Positions 18,018 to 27,820 of a DNA stretch of 64,000 bases are shown here, piece by piece. Source of the stretch: Desulfobulbaceae bacterium BRH_c16a (GTDB lineage: Bacteria > Desulfobacterota > Desulfobulbia > Desulfobulbales > Desulfocapsaceae); contig LADS01000061.1 in assembly GCA_000961725.1 (NCBI GenBank), positions 1-64,000 of the forward strand, read 5' to 3'. The notes beneath the pieces are model-generated. The model worked only from the letters and a program-made list of their open reading frames with translations, did no database searches and had not been told where the DNA came from. The stretch's first letter is position 1. Each line of letters begins with the position of its first letter. The position numbers and the translations under genes are program-made.

Positions 18018-19589
18018 CTATCGCAGGTTCTGGGCAAAGGAGTTGTAGTGTTCGACCGGAGCGAGATCGTCGGTGAGAACAGGCCGTTGCGCCAGCCCCG
18101 CCAAATCGTGGCGCGTAGCAAGTATTCTTGCAATTTCCGGATCCGGACTTTGCAGGGATACCGGAACTTCGCCCCGGCAGGCGACGAGCATCAGGTTCTG
18201 AACCTCGGCATCTCCGGTTACCGGGGAGGTCTTGAAGACGTAGACCTGAGGGAAAACCGCCTGATAGGTCGCCAGTTCCGCCTGGAAAAAGCCGCTTGCC
18301 GGACCCTTCAAGGCGCCGCCGATGTTGAAGACGACTACTCCGTCTTTTTTCAGCACCCGGTGAATTTGCCGAACCGCCTCAATGGTGGTCAACTGAAACG
18401 GCACCGAAAAAAGCGAACCGAAGGCGTCCAGCAGTACCGCATCGTAACGTCCGGTTTCGGCACGGTTCAGATAAACCCGGCCGTCCTGATGGAGGATTCG
18501 CAGCCGCGGATCGTCTTCAAGCCTGAAAAATCGCCGGGCGAGGGTGGTCATCCCAGGGTCGATCTCAACCACATCAAGGTGCGCCTCCGGGTATTTTTGC
18601 AGATATACCTTGGGAAAGGAATAGCCCGCCCCGCCGATCATCAGGGTCTGGGAAAAATCAGGCCGGAAATGGCGGATCAGATGGTAGTAGCGGGTATAGG
18701 CGGATACCAGCTCATCCGAATCGAGATACATCCTTGACTGGTTGTAGTGCGGGTCGATACTCAGGTTGCGGACCTGGCGGCCGGTGATCGGATCGGTGGT
18801 GGTAGAGATCCGGGCCGTGCTGTATTCGGTGTCGGTCTGGTAGATATCCAGGGTTTTTGCAAGGTAGTAAGCCTTTATTTCCTGGGCGCCGATTCCGCCG
18901 AGGAAGACAAGCAGCACCACAGTCCGGGTTTTCCTGCTTAAGGCAAAGGGAACCAGCAGGACGGCAAGAATCAGGAGAGAACCGGCAATCAGGTAAAGGG
19001 TTCGGCTGGCGCCGACGAATGGGATGAGGTAGAAACCGGCGAGAAATGTTCCGAAGATGCTGCCCAGAGTCGAGATGGCATAGAGCCTGCCGACGATGCG
19101 GCCGGAATCGTCGAGTGAAGACATTTTCAACCGCACTGCGTAAGGGGTCACAAAACCAAGCAGCACCGCCGCCGGGGCAAAGAGCAGGACCGCGGCGAGC
19201 ACCGACTGCAGCTGCAGGATCAGTGGAGTGGCGGCTATCAGGGTAAGGAGAAAATCGCCGGCAAAAATTGTCACCGCCACCGCGCCTCCGGAAAGAAAGA
19301 GCACTCCGGCAAGGACTTTCATTTCCGCCCGACGGTCCGCGGCTTGACCGCCAAGCCAGTAGCCAAGACTTAAGGCGGCAAGAATTACGCCTATCAGACT
19401 GGTCCAGATATACGTTGATGTGCCGATATGCGGGGCAAGCAGGCGAGCCCCGGTGATCTCGTAGATCATCACAACCGCCCCGCAAACGAAAAGGGTCGTT
19501 TCCAGGATCCCGCCCGGGGGACTGGAGCGGCTGATTTCCGGTGCAGGCATGGTTTTCTTTATCCCACTTGAGCTTTTATTCTTTGCCAT
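18018..19589 (-). CDS. Membrane-fused spermidine-synthase-like protein
   Basis: This 523-residue protein has about seven hydrophobic helices in its first half, starting with VVMIYEITGARLLAPHIGTS, typical of fused transporter/spermidine synthase proteins. Its second half has a Rossmann methyltransferase-like fold (MIGGAGYSFPKVYLQKYP, DVVEIDPGMT, DGRVYLNRAETGRYDAVLLD). Aminopropyl transfer or another SAM-dependent reaction is likely, but the polyamine role is not proven for this fused family. It overlaps the preceding YihY gene by 14 bp and has a GGGAGAAG site. It is the last gene of a minus-strand run that starts with the HDOD gene. Confidence 0.8.
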   Translation of the reverse strand: MAKNKSSSGIKKTMPAPEISRSSPPGGILETTLFVCGAVVMIYEITGARLLAPHIGTSTYIWTSLIGVILAALSLGYWLGGQAADRRAEMKVLAGVLFLSGGAVAVTIFAGDFLLTLIAATPLILQLQSVLAAVLLFAPAAVLLGFVTPYAVRLKMSSLDDSGRIVGRLYAISTLGSIFGTFLAGFYLIPFVGASRTLYLIAGSLLILAVLLVPFALSRKTRTVVLLVFLGGIGAQEIKAYYLAKTLDIYQTDTEYSTARISTTTDPITGRQVRNLSIDPHYNQSRMYLDSDELVSAYTRYYHLIRHFRPDFSQTLMIGGAGYSFPKVYLQKYPEAHLDVVEIDPGMTTLARRFFRLEDDPRLRILHQDGRVYLNRAETGRYDAVLLDAFGSLFSVPFQLTTIEAVRQIHRVLKKDGVVVFNIGGALKGPASGFFQAELATYQAVFPQVYVFKTSPVTGDAEVQNLMLVACRGEVPVSLQSPDPEIARILATRHDLAGLAQRPVLTDDLAPVEHYNSFAQNLR

Positions 19590-20991
19590 GCTCTTCTCCC
19601 GTATGCATCGTATTGTCCTTGTTCTCGTATAATTGAGTGGAATATGGATTTGCCTCTGCGGCGGCCTCGATTGCTCTTCTGCTCATGTTCCCTCCGTTGG
19701 TGTCGGGGGCTTCCATTCCCAGGATATTTCTGGCGACTGCCCGGGTATCATACTGTTCAAGGGTTGTGCCGGGCAGCAATCGCCCGTCCCTTTGCACCAC
19801 TTGGATAATTTCGGCTTTTTCGAGAACGTCTATGGTTTCGGAGATGAGTTGCGGGGGGTAGGACGGCAACAAACCGGACAGTTTCTCCTCGGTGGTCGAT
19901 TGTCCGCTCGTAAAATTTCGATACACGCAGTCCATGATGTCAAAGGCTGCAGAAAGTCTCAGGGCAGGGGTAATGGCAGGCGGGATGAGCTTGTAGACTT
20001 TGATGTTCTGGGCGGCAAAGGCGACCTGGGCGCCGACCAGAATAAATATCCAGCCGAGATAGATCCAGATCAGAAAAAGCGGAAAGGTCGCAAATGAACC
20101 GTAAATGGCGTTGTGTCTGGCAACCCCAATCTGCAGGGCAATATATATATTCTGCACACCGAACCACAGTAATGCGGCCAGAGTGGCGCCAAACATGGCA
20201 GGCAAAGTGTTGACCTTGGTATTGGGAAAGAAGATATACATTACAGAGAAGGTGACGGCAATTATGACTACCGGCAGTGCACTGAGCAGGAGAGCCTGCA
20301 GCCAGGCGAAAGGGATAAGCATATCCAATTGTGACGCAAGCACCGGATTCTGGAGAAATGCACTGGCGGCAAAGGCAACGTTTATCGAGAGCGGCACAAG
20401 TATGATCAGAGTCAGATAGTCGGTAAGTTTTCGTGACAGCGATCTTCCGGATTCAACTTTCCAGATAGTGTTCATTGCCGATTCGATATGATCGAGTACC
20501 AGGATGACGCTGAGCAGAATGCCAATGACGCCGAAGGTGCCGAGGGTTGCGAAATCGGTTTTGTCGACATAGTTAAAGAGCCGATCGATTGCCGAGCGCA
20601 AGTGGTCGGTCAGGTTCGCATCGTCTTCGCCTGTGGGGGGAGCAAGGTGATCTTTCGCAATACTGGACTCGTTGGGAATCCTCCCGCCGCTCCTTTCAAG
20701 GGAATCGATATACGTATAGGCGGCGGCGCGCAGTTGATCTCCGCCGCCAAAACCCTTGACAACGGCAGTGCTTATCGCCAGGAAGGGAACGAGGGAGAGC
20801 AGGACCATGTAGGTCATCGCCCCGGAGCGGATGCCGAGGCTGTTTTCGTTGAATTCTTTTATGGTGATGAAAATCAGCCGTACCAGGCAGTGAAACGCCC
20901 TCAGCATGGCGGAACGATCGACAACCGGTTGATCGGCCCAGAGCTTGAGTGTGCGCCGTCCGGTCTGCAGTTTCTTGGAGAAGGTTGTCAT
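19576..20991 (-). CDS. YihY/BrkB-family inner membrane protein with C-terminal extension
   Basis: A 471-residue protein with six membrane helices of the YihY (once annotated RNase BN) family: NSLGIRSGAMTYMVLLSLVP, LGVIGILL-type helices and SFATFPLFLIWIYLGW. The function of the family is unresolved; it is not the ribonuclease. The C-terminal 150 residues carry a helical, winged-helix-like extension (TTEEKLSGLLPSYPPQLISE), as in many deltaproteobacterial members. The start is placed at the ATG at 20991, whose site ACGGGTA follows directly on the stop of the hybrid kinase gene, rather than at the longer open frame overlapping that gene. Confidence 0.8.
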   Translation of the reverse strand: MTTFSKKLQTGRRTLKLWADQPVVDRSAMLRAFHCLVRLIFITIKEFNENSLGIRSGAMTYMVLLSLVPFLAISTAVVKGFGGGDQLRAAAYTYIDSLERSGGRIPNESSIAKDHLAPPTGEDDANLTDHLRSAIDRLFNYVDKTDFATLGTFGVIGILLSVILVLDHIESAMNTIWKVESGRSLSRKLTDYLTLIILVPLSINVAFAASAFLQNPVLASQLDMLIPFAWLQALLLSALPVVIIAVTFSVMYIFFPNTKVNTLPAMFGATLAALLWFGVQNIYIALQIGVARHNAIYGSFATFPLFLIWIYLGWIFILVGAQVAFAAQNIKVYKLIPPAITPALRLSAAFDIMDCVYRNFTSGQSTTEEKLSGLLPSYPPQLISETIDVLEKAEIIQVVQRDGRLLPGTTLEQYDTRAVARNILGMEAPDTNGGNMSRRAIEAAAEANPYSTQLYENKDNTMHTGEEHGKE

Positions 20992-21002
20992 TACCCGTCT
21001 TG

Positions 21003-23144
21003 TCAGCTTCGGATATGAAGCCATTTCTCGAGAATCTGGAAGACGATATCCCTTTTGATCGGTTTCATGATGTAATCGTTCATTCCAGCCTCGAGACAGA
21101 GCTCCTTGTCTCCTTTCATGGCGTTGGCGGTCATGGCAATGATCGGTATTTCTGAGAAACCCAGCTGCCGGATTTGCCGGGTGGCTTCGTATCCATCCAT
21201 CTCAGGCATCTGAATATCCATAAGAATGGTATCGAAATCGTCCGGTGTTCTACTGAACGTTTCCACCGCCACCTTGCCGTTAGGTACCACGGTTACTTTA
21301 TACCCCGCCTTGCTCAGCATAATCATGGCCAGTTTCTGGTTGACGGGATTGTCTTCGGCCAGGATTATCCGGACAGATTGTTTCAATTCTTCCCGCACCG
21401 AATACTGGGTGACGAATTTTTTCTCCTCCGGTTTTTCCTGTGCCTCGTCTTTTGCGCCAAGAATGCGGGAGAGCGTGCGAAGGAGCAGATTGCGCCTGGC
21501 TGGTTTTGTGAGAAATGCGGTGAAACCGGCATCTCTGCATTTCTGTGCCACCCTTTCCGTGGAGGACGTATAGGCAAGAAGAGGTATTGCAGGGTTGGCA
21601 AGTTTTGACGTACGGATTCTTTCTGCGAGGTTATAGCCCGAAATGAATGGCATCTGCAGATCGAGAATTGCCAGCTGGAAGGGCGACCGATCCTTTTCCG
21701 CCCGGATCATCTCGGCTACGGCTGTGGCGCTGTTCAGGAGAGTGACTACTTCCATCCCGGCCTTGCCGAGGACAGCCCGGAGGATTTCGGTATTGGCTCG
21801 ATTGTCGTCGACAACGAGAATCTTCACTCCCTTGAGGTTATCCGCCACCGGACGTTGCGAGGTACGCAATGACGACTTTTTCATGACTGAAGTGAAAAAG
21901 AAGGTGGCACCCTGTCCGACGGTTGATTCTACCCAGATGCGTCCGTCCATCAGTCCGGCTATCCGCGTGCAGATCGACAGGCCCAGGCCGGTCCCGCCGT
22001 ATTTTCTGGTGGTCGAACCATCCGCCTGTTTAAAGGCATCAAAAATCGTTGCAAATTGATCTTCGGGAATGCCAATCCCGGTATCGCGGATTTTGGCGAG
22101 GAGAGTAATGGTTTCTTCAGCCTCTTCCATGACCTCGATACTCAACTCCAGTTCACCCTGTTCGGTGAATTTTGCCGCATTGCCGAGCAGGTTGACAAGC
22201 ACCTGACGGAATCTCCCCGGATCACCTTTGATATTGGCGGGGAGATCGTCTCCGATTCGGCAGAGTACCTCAATGGGTTTCCCGGTAACCCGGGGCCGGA
22301 TCAGCTCACAGACGTCATGGGCGGTAATCTCCGGGTCGAAATCGATGTATTCCAGGGACATCTGGCCGGCTTCAACTTTGGAAAAGTCCAGGATATCGTT
22401 GATCAATCCAAGCAGGGCTTCACCGCTGCGCTTAATGGTCACGGCAAAGTCTTTCTGCTCTTCGTCCATTTCGGTGGCCAGCAGCATATCGGTAAAGCCG
22501 ATGACGCCATTCATCGGCGTACGGATTTCATGGCTCATGGAGGCGAGAAACTGACTCTTGGCGATATTGGCTTCCTCCGCGGCTTTTTTCGATTTCCGGA
22601 GTTCCTGCGTTTGGCTCTCTATCTCCGATTTGAGCGTTCTGGAATAATTTTCCTGCTGTTCCTGGATCATCCTGTAGCTGCGCTGAGCTTCCTCGAGCAT
22701 TTCCTGGTGCTTGGTTTCCAGGACCTGAAATTTGCGGGTAAACTGATTCTTCTGAATAGCTATTTTCTTGTGAAGCTGTTCACACTCCTTACGATCGAAA
22801 TATCCCTGCACGGCTAGAGCTATCAGGCATGACAGCCCCGCGGGGCTGAAATCTTCATGATCTGCAGGGAGAATCAAAGTGGTTTTCAGTGACGGAACGG
22901 GAACGATCAGGTGTTTTTGGTCTGACGAAAACCACGATGTCTTACCTTCTTTGCGGCAGACCTGGTGGTTGGCAAGTTCGCCAACCAACTTTTCGGGGAA
23001 TCCGGCCAGGCCGCCTTCCGGAAGAAGGCACCCCTCATCGGTGACGGCGAGAATGGCAACAGTCGGAAGAGCAGTACGGAGAGAGACGAGCAAGTCCTTG
23101 ATCAGGGTGGCCGGGGATGCGGCCTTGTTGAAAAGGGTTGTCAT
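21003..23144 (-). CDS. Hybrid sensor histidine kinase with two receiver domains
   Basis: This 713-residue cytoplasmic protein has an N-terminal input region of about 130 residues (no membrane helix), a coiled coil (residues about 130-195), HisKA with H-box [20 protein letters not shown], HATPase_c ([39 protein letters not shown]), then two receivers. Both receivers carry the phospho-acceptor Asp: [14 protein letters not shown] and [16 protein letters not shown]. It resembles BarA/TorS-like phosphorelay kinases but lacks an Hpt domain, so a separate Hpt protein should exist. It lies between the HDOD gene and yihY on the same strand, 8 bp from the former; HDOD and kinase may act together. Confidence 0.9.
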   Translation of the reverse strand: MTTLFNKAASPATLIKDLLVSLRTALPTVAILAVTDEGCLLPEGGLAGFPEKLVGELANHQVCRKEGKTSWFSSDQKHLIVPVPSLKTTLILPADHEDFSPAGLSCLIALAVQGYFDRKECEQLHKKIAIQKNQFTRKFQVLETKHQEMLEEAQRSYRMIQEQQENYSRTLKSEIESQTQELRKSKKAAEEANIAKSQFLASMSHEIRTPMNGVIGFTDMLLATEMDEEQKDFAVTIKRSGEALLGLINDILDFSKVEAGQMSLEYIDFDPEITAHDVCELIRPRVTGKPIEVLCRIGDDLPANIKGDPGRFRQVLVNLLGNAAKFTEQGELELSIEVMEEAEETITLLAKIRDTGIGIPEDQFATIFDAFKQADGSTTRKYGGTGLGLSICTRIAGLMDGRIWVESTVGQGATFFFTSVMKKSSLRTSQRPVADNLKGVKILVVDDNRANTEILRAVLGKAGMEVVTLLNSATAVAEMIRAEKDRSPFQLAILDLQMPFISGYNLAERIRTSKLANPAIPLLAYTSSTERVAQKCRDAGFTAFLTKPARRNLLLRTLSRILGAKDEAQEKPEEKKFVTQYSVREELKQSVRIILAEDNPVNQKLAMIMLSKAGYKVTVVPNGKVAVETFSRTPDDFDTILMDIQMPEMDGYEATRQIRQLGFSEIPIIAMTANAMKGDKELCLEAGMNDYIMKPIKRDIVFQILEKWLHIRS

Positions 23145-23152
23145 CGGCTTTC

Positions 23153-23989
23153 CTATCCGTAAATAGCTTGAGCCTTGGCCATTTCTTCCGGAATATCCTC
23201 AATGAGGACGTTGTATTCGTCGATGTTCACCTGCAGGTGTTCGAGAAGGGGCGGAGAAATCTGCGTTGCCATATTCGGCAGGGTCGAGTGGCCAAGCTGG
23301 CTGGCAATATATTCTGAAATCTGGATAATTCCCGCAAGACTGGATGGCACGATGGTATCGGAGAGCAGGTGGTGGTCCCTGATTGCTTCCTGAATGGTGA
23401 GCGGCATGTTCCAGTCGAGAGTCATGATGTAGCAGATTTCGCAGTGATCGGTGGCAAATGCCTGTCGTTCCATGTCGATAAGCAGAGATGTTGAATCGCA
23501 GGTGGTGCAGATCCTTTGAAATTTATTGGTCTCTACCTGTTCCTCCACCAGTAGACCGAAGTCATGAAGAATGCCGCACAGAAAGGCATCATCCCCGTTT
23601 ATTCCGAAAATCCTCTCGGCTACCATCTTGCTGCAGATGGAAACGGCGGCGCAGTGGAGCCATAAACGTTTTTTTGAGAAAATTGCATTGGTGTCTCGAG
23701 AGATGAAAATATTTTTCAGAGCATCGGCCACCACCAGGTTGTGAAGGTTTTTCATACCGAGAAAAGCCACCGCCCGACCAATGGAATCGACAGTTTGAGC
23801 CAGTCCGTAAAAGGGACTGTTGACCAGCCGCAGAAGTCGGCTGACCAGGATTGGATCTATTTTGATAACTTCTTCGAAATCCTTCATCGTCGATTCGCTG
23901 TCGGCAATGAGACGGGAGAGAGTTGTGACTACGTGAGGCAGCGGATGGATATCCTTAAACTTCTCAACGAATATTTGAGCTGTAGACAT
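23153..23989 (-). CDS. HDOD domain signalling protein
   Basis: This 278-residue single HDOD domain protein covers almost the whole chain: [56 protein letters not shown] and the degenerate HD part [19 protein letters not shown] domains are non-catalytic relatives of HD phosphohydrolases and act as signalling adaptors. The start is the ATG at 23989 (GAGG 8-10 nt upstream) rather than an upstream in-frame codon. It precedes the hybrid kinase gene by 8 bp, suggesting a functional pair. Confidence 0.85.
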   Translation of the reverse strand: MSTAQIFVEKFKDIHPLPHVVTTLSRLIADSESTMKDFEEVIKIDPILVSRLLRLVNSPFYGLAQTVDSIGRAVAFLGMKNLHNLVVADALKNIFISRDTNAIFSKKRLWLHCAAVSICSKMVAERIFGINGDDAFLCGILHDFGLLVEEQVETNKFQRICTTCDSTSLLIDMERQAFATDHCEICYIMTLDWNMPLTIQEAIRDHHLLSDTIVPSSLAGIIQISEYIASQLGHSTLPNMATQISPPLLEHLQVNIDEYNVLIEDIPEEMAKAQAIYG

Positions 23990-24043
23990 GAAGATCCTCG
24001 TGTTCTGTGCTGGGTAAATACCATTTTGCACGACTTGTCCGAA

Positions 24044-24418
24044 TCAGGCAGCCGGGGAAGAAAGAACCTCTGTTTTGGCTACCGCTTCGGCTTTAATCCT
24101 CTCAAGCAGGTCAGACAGAACAGGTTTGACATGTTCGCGGATGTCTCCGGCGACTATGATAAATAGAAGATCGTCGCCAGGTTGCAGGGTGCCCTGCCGA
24201 GCTTCGACAATTATATCGAAGATGCCTTCATGCCGAAGATATTCCTTTCTCAGTGCCTCGATTTTTTCATAGTCAGGGGTCACTTCAAGGGCTTTGACGT
24301 TTGCCTTATTTTTTCTCGACCAATTGCGAACGACGCCATTGTGGATGAGAATCATGCCCACATTGTCGATAAATCCCGGCCGGGTTTTCAATTCAGCTAC
24401 TGTTTTTGTAATATCCAT
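24044..24418 (-). CDS. MoaE-like protein
   Basis: A 124-residue protein of MoaE length, whose family supplies the large subunit of molybdopterin synthase. The order of elements matches (VGMILIHNGVVRNWSRKNKA, then a Y-K-E-L helix, then GTLQPGDDLLFIIVAGDIRE and a C-terminal helix). The classical GTVR, HR-G and PIWK-E motifs are weakened: NGVVRN, ARQGTLQ and IKAEAVAKTEV. It may be a divergent MoaE or a family offshoot without catalysis. AAGGA before the ATG at 24418 supports this start. A MobBA gene is present at 50.8 kb, so the cell makes molybdenum cofactor. Confidence 0.65.
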   Translation of the reverse strand: MDITKTVAELKTRPGFIDNVGMILIHNGVVRNWSRKNKANVKALEVTPDYEKIEALRKEYLRHEGIFDIIVEARQGTLQPGDDLLFIIVAGDIREHVKPVLSDLLERIKAEAVAKTEVLSSPAA

Positions 24419-24562
24419 GGATTCCTTTACCCGGAGCGACAGCTCGGCTCGTCTGGACAAACCGGATTATCGGTTGCTCGCGATGTTTTGCCTGCGGAGC
24501 ATTATCACGACGCTCCACACTAGATGTTTTCTGAAAATTGATCGGTATTTTTCACTGCCTGA

Positions 24563-26020
24563 TCAACCTGGGGTAGTTACTTCGCCTGGCGCTGAGGCGT
24601 CGGTGGCATGTTTGACCTTCGGGACCGAATTCAGCACTGTTTTTCCTCTTGCTCCAGTCTCGATACGTTCTGCAGTCTGTGCTTTTCCAGGAATCCTCAG
24701 ATTCTGGCGGATAGAGATTCTTGCCTGTTTATCGATGTTATTGGCCTGCATCAGGCTTTTAATGGAAACACCGTGCAATTTCGCAATACTGCTGACCGTT
24801 TCACCTTTCTTCACTAGATGGTAACTGCTTGATTTCTGGCCGTTTTTAAAAACAATGGGAGAAAGAGAAGCTATCAGCCGATCGGTATTGTTTCCTGCAG
24901 GCAGCCTGAGGCTGTATCCTTTCGGGATGCGTTTCTCGCCACTGATAACAGGCGACATCAGGGCCGGATTAAGCTCTTTGACAGTTGCCGCGCTGATTTT
25001 GAAATGTTTTGAAATATCGTTTATATGGACATAGCCGGGAAGATCAAGATAGCGACAGGAAAGTTCCGGCGCGAGCTTGACGCTGCCGTTTGTTTCCAGC
25101 ATCTTTGCTGTCTTGAGTGCGGCGAGGAACTCCGAATAGAAATTTTTCGAGGCGAACTTGAAATAGCCCTTGTTATAATTCTGGAAAATTTTTTCGTAGG
25201 TTTCAAGTTCTTTGGTGGCTCTCATCATACCTGACAAGCCGTAATTATAAGAGGTGATGGCGAGAGGCCAATTGTTGAGCGTACGGTAACTGTTCTGCAG
25301 ATATTGGGCCGCTGCATGGGTGGAACGGATTGGATCCAATCGTTCGTCAACCGTGTAGTCGATTTTCAGGTATCGTTTGCCGGTAGAGGGTGTGAACTGC
25401 CACATTCCGGCCGCGCCGACCTTTGAATATGCTCGAACGTTGAAAGAGGACTCGACGTGGGCGAGATAGGCGAGATCTTCCGGCAGCCGGTGGGACCGAA
25501 GGATTTTTTTTATCTCCTTCATATACATTCCCGAGGTGACGACTCCGGCGAGAAAGCGTTCTTTCTGGCCGCTTTGGCTGCGAATGTTATTGGCTGCTCT
25601 GGCCATGTCCTGGCTGCAGTTTTTACCTGGAAAAAGAGCGGCAATCCTTTTTTCTTCGGCAGTTGCCGGCGCTTGCTTCGCCAGTTTCTCAAGGATGCCC
25701 CGGTATTTTTCTTTTGCCTGCAGTTCGGCAATTTCATTCAGACGATGGGTCCCCGGCAGGTTTCGATCAAAAAGCGGAAGGACCTCGTAGATCTTTGATA
25801 AATCTTCCGAGTCATGTATAACTGCTTCCTTTAGAGAATATTTCCCGTAGATTTTCTCCCAGAATTGAACATTGTTTTTGATGACCGGAAAAAGGGGGAA
25901 ATCCCGGTTGTCTTTGTTCGCACCCAGACATTGACTTGCGGAAGCAAACGACCACCATACAATGTAGCTGAAAATCAAGATTTTCAGTGAGTTCGGGAAA
26001 CAGCTGAGTCTTGCAGTCAT
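24563..26020 (-). CDS. MltD-like lytic transglycosylase with LysM domains
   Basis: This 485-residue secreted enzyme cleaves the glycan strands of peptidoglycan to 1,6-anhydro ends. An N-terminal signal sequence (LKILIFSYIVWWSFASASQC) is followed by a helical spacer. The SLT domain has the catalytic Glu in YLAHVESSFNVRAYSKVGAA and GMWQFTPSTGKRYL, with the downstream SYNYGLSGMMRA motif. Two C-terminal LysM-type modules bind peptidoglycan, the last being YHLVKKGETVSSIAKLHGVS. The start is set at the ATG at 26020, where the signal peptide begins. The longer open frame would overlap the divergent NUDIX gene and encodes no recognisable sequence. Confidence 0.9.
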   Translation of the reverse strand: MTARLSCFPNSLKILIFSYIVWWSFASASQCLGANKDNRDFPLFPVIKNNVQFWEKIYGKYSLKEAVIHDSEDLSKIYEVLPLFDRNLPGTHRLNEIAELQAKEKYRGILEKLAKQAPATAEEKRIAALFPGKNCSQDMARAANNIRSQSGQKERFLAGVVTSGMYMKEIKKILRSHRLPEDLAYLAHVESSFNVRAYSKVGAAGMWQFTPSTGKRYLKIDYTVDERLDPIRSTHAAAQYLQNSYRTLNNWPLAITSYNYGLSGMMRATKELETYEKIFQNYNKGYFKFASKNFYSEFLAALKTAKMLETNGSVKLAPELSCRYLDLPGYVHINDISKHFKISAATVKELNPALMSPVISGEKRIPKGYSLRLPAGNNTDRLIASLSPIVFKNGQKSSSYHLVKKGETVSSIAKLHGVSIKSLMQANNIDKQARISIRQNLRIPGKAQTAERIETGARGKTVLNSVPKVKHATDASAPGEVTTPG

Positions 26021-26128
26021 TTTTCGGATATGGGTTGAAAGTGTATACGGAGTCGCAACGGGTGTACGTCTATTTATATCATATGAGAGAGAACAGCGGA
26101 ATATGTATAATCGTTTAAACGACAAAAT

Positions 26129-26626
26129 ATGGGAACGGCAATGTACACACCAATAATCGCCACACTTGGTTATATCCTTTCTGCAGACGGAAAGCAAACC
26201 CTGCTTGTTCATCGCAACAGGCGATCGGAAGACCAGCATCTTGGCAAGTACAATGGACTGGGCGGGAAAATGCTCCCTGAAGAGGATATATATCAATGCC
26301 TTGTCAGGGAAATATTTGAGGAAGCGGACATTCGGTGCGAGAAGGCAGTCCTGAGGGGCACTATCAACTGGACCGGTTTCGGCCCACATGGGGAAAACTG
26401 GTTCGGTTTTATCTACCGGATCGATCGGTTCAGCGGGATTCCCCGGCGCTCAAACGAGGAAGGGGATCTGGTCTGGGTTGACGTGGATGACATCTTCCGG
26501 TTACCGATGTGGGAGGGAGATAAATATTTTTTACCCCTGGTTTTTGATGATGACCCCAGGATCTTTCATGGGTTCATGCCCTACGATAACGCAAGGCCGC
26601 TCAGTTGGAATTACTCCCGAATCTGA
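26129..26626 (+). CDS. NUDIX hydrolase, MutT/8-oxo-dGTPase-like
   Basis: A 165-residue NUDIX protein. The box is GGKMLPEEDIYQCLVREIFE followed by EADI, matching GX5EX7REUXEE with Ala in place of the usual Gly. The WNYSRI tail and the overall pattern (TLGYILSADGKQTLLVHRNR, YNGLGGKM) resemble MTH1-type 8-oxo-dGTP diphosphatases that clean oxidised nucleotides. It is divergent from the transglycosylase gene. Either ATG at 26129 or 26141 could start it; the first is kept. Confidence 0.85.
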   Translation: MGTAMYTPIIATLGYILSADGKQTLLVHRNRRSEDQHLGKYNGLGGKMLPEEDIYQCLVREIFEEADIRCEKAVLRGTINWTGFGPHGENWFGFIYRIDRFSGIPRRSNEEGDLVWVDVDDIFRLPMWEGDKYFLPLVFDDDPRIFHGFMPYDNARPLSWNYSRI

Positions 26627-26632
26627 TTGGGG

Positions 26633-26660
26633 TTGCGGCGAACATGACGCGTGGTATATT
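26633..26660 (+). promoter_or_regulatory. Possible sigma70 promoter of the zap operon
   Basis: TTGCGG and TATATT with a 16-bp spacer lie just after the NUDIX gene and about 120 bp ahead of the ZapB-like gene. The predicted leader contains a GGCCGC/GGCGGCC hairpin (around 26716-26738). Sequence match only. Confidence 0.35.
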
Positions 26661-26777
26661 GCAGATGAACTGCAGTCAACAAAAGATTCCTGAAGGTTCA
26701 GAACGTTGCTGCGCGGGCCGCTGTCTGCGTGGCGGCCTGCTGCCGGTGGGGAAAAAATACATGAAGGAGTAAGTGAT

Positions 26778-27182
26778 ATGAGTCAGGAAAGTGAGCTTCA
26801 GCGGCTCGAACGTTTCGTCGAAAAATTATTGGTGAGTTTTTCCGAGCTGCGGGCACAAAAAGCCGGTTTGGTCGAGCAACTCAGAGAGCGCAACCAGCAG
26901 ATTGAAGAATTGCGGAATAACGTGAATGCTCAAGAAATGGAACGCGGTGAGATCAGTCAGAGAGTGGGAAGACTTGTCGAACAGATAGAAGAATGGGAAC
27001 ATAGTCTGGACGAGGTTGTAATTGCTGTGCCGCATCCGTCGAGAGAAGAAGAATCGACAAGCGAAGAAGATTCTCTTCTGGATGAATATGAAGTTCAGGA
27101 GGAAATCGCCGAGGTCGCTGCGGAAGCCGGCGGCGATGAGGAAGTGAGGGTGCAGCATAATCTGTTTTCCATGCAGAGATAA
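26778..27182 (+). CDS. ZapB-like coiled-coil cell division protein
   Basis: A 134-residue acidic protein whose first 85 residues form an uninterrupted coiled coil (LQRLERFVEKLLVSFSELRA, LVEQLRERNQQIEELRNNVN). An acidic, low-complexity tail follows. The position directly before zapA on the same strand matches the ZapB-type partner genes that pair with ZapA in many deltaproteobacteria, where both stabilise the FtsZ ring. The start at 26778 has GGAGT upstream. Its sequence similarity to E. coli ZapB is only general, so the role rests on context. Confidence 0.6.
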   Translation: MSQESELQRLERFVEKLLVSFSELRAQKAGLVEQLRERNQQIEELRNNVNAQEMERGEISQRVGRLVEQIEEWEHSLDEVVIAVPHPSREEESTSEEDSLLDEYEVQEEIAEVAAEAGGDEEVRVQHNLFSMQR

Positions 27183-27216
27183 CCCATACACGTTGCCGAA
27201 CTGGAGGTGTTATCTG

Positions 27217-27357
27217 GTGTCTGTCCATAAATGGCTATTTTGCCCTAACTCTTCGTTGCTCTCAAAATTTAATCCTCGAAATATCAACTATATGCCTGCG
27301 GTTAAATTTATCGAGCGCCTCGATTTAGAACAAAATATCTCATTTCTGGACAGACAC
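27217..27357. repeat. MITE-like element B (141 bp, inverted terminal repeats)
   Basis: A 141-bp AT-rich segment is bounded by inverted repeats: left GTGTCTGTCCATAAATG, right (reverse complement) GTGTCTGTCCAGAAATG, with further pairing ATTTTG/ATATTTT. It has no coding frame of its own. It separates the ZapB-like and zapA genes, which would otherwise be close neighbours. A TATC on each side may be part of a target duplication but is offset by two bases on the left, so this is uncertain. No transposase for it is in the window. Confidence 0.65.
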
Positions 27358-27394
27358 TATCGAAGCTGATGTCGGTCAAAAAGGCTGGGATGGT

Positions 27395-27694
27395 ATGTCG
27401 GAAAATGAAAGAATGGTCAAATTCGAGCTGTTGGGGCAGGAGTATAAGTTCTATACCGCTGCCTCGGAAGAAGAAATGCAGTCGATTCTTTCATTGGTCC
27501 GTCAGCTTGTCGAAACCGGTCCGACTCAGGCCACCGGGACTATACCGGTCGGCAGAGTAGCAATTCTGGCCTGCTTGAATATAGCCTCCAGGTATGTCAA
27601 ATTGGAGCAGGAATTCACCTTGTATAAAAGGGATTCGGAACAGAGAATAGTGAAGTTGAATGAAGATATAAGGGCAAGACTACTGGCTGAATGA
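27395..27694 (+). CDS. zapA: Cell division protein ZapA
   Basis: This 99-residue protein has the ZapA fold: an N-terminal beta strand part (MVKFELLGQEYKFYTAASEE), a helix, and a C-terminal coiled coil (LEQEFTLYKRDSEQRIVKLN). ZapA binds FtsZ and promotes bundling at the division site. It is preceded by the ZapB-like gene and followed by a probable 6S RNA gene, the same order of zapA-6S seen in many proteobacteria. The start ATG at 27395 has only a modest site (GGGATGGT). Confidence 0.85.
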   Translation: MSENERMVKFELLGQEYKFYTAASEEEMQSILSLVRQLVETGPTQATGTIPVGRVAILACLNIASRYVKLEQEFTLYKRDSEQRIVKLNEDIRARLLAE

Positions 27695-27820
27695 CGACCC
27701 TCGGTATAATTTGTTTTCGTTTGTCGGAAAGTCTGCTATAATTCGATTAAGAAATTGCACTTTCAGTTATTATTAAAAGATTTCTTAAAGTATTGCCTGG
27801 TTACGTGGCAAATAAAATAT

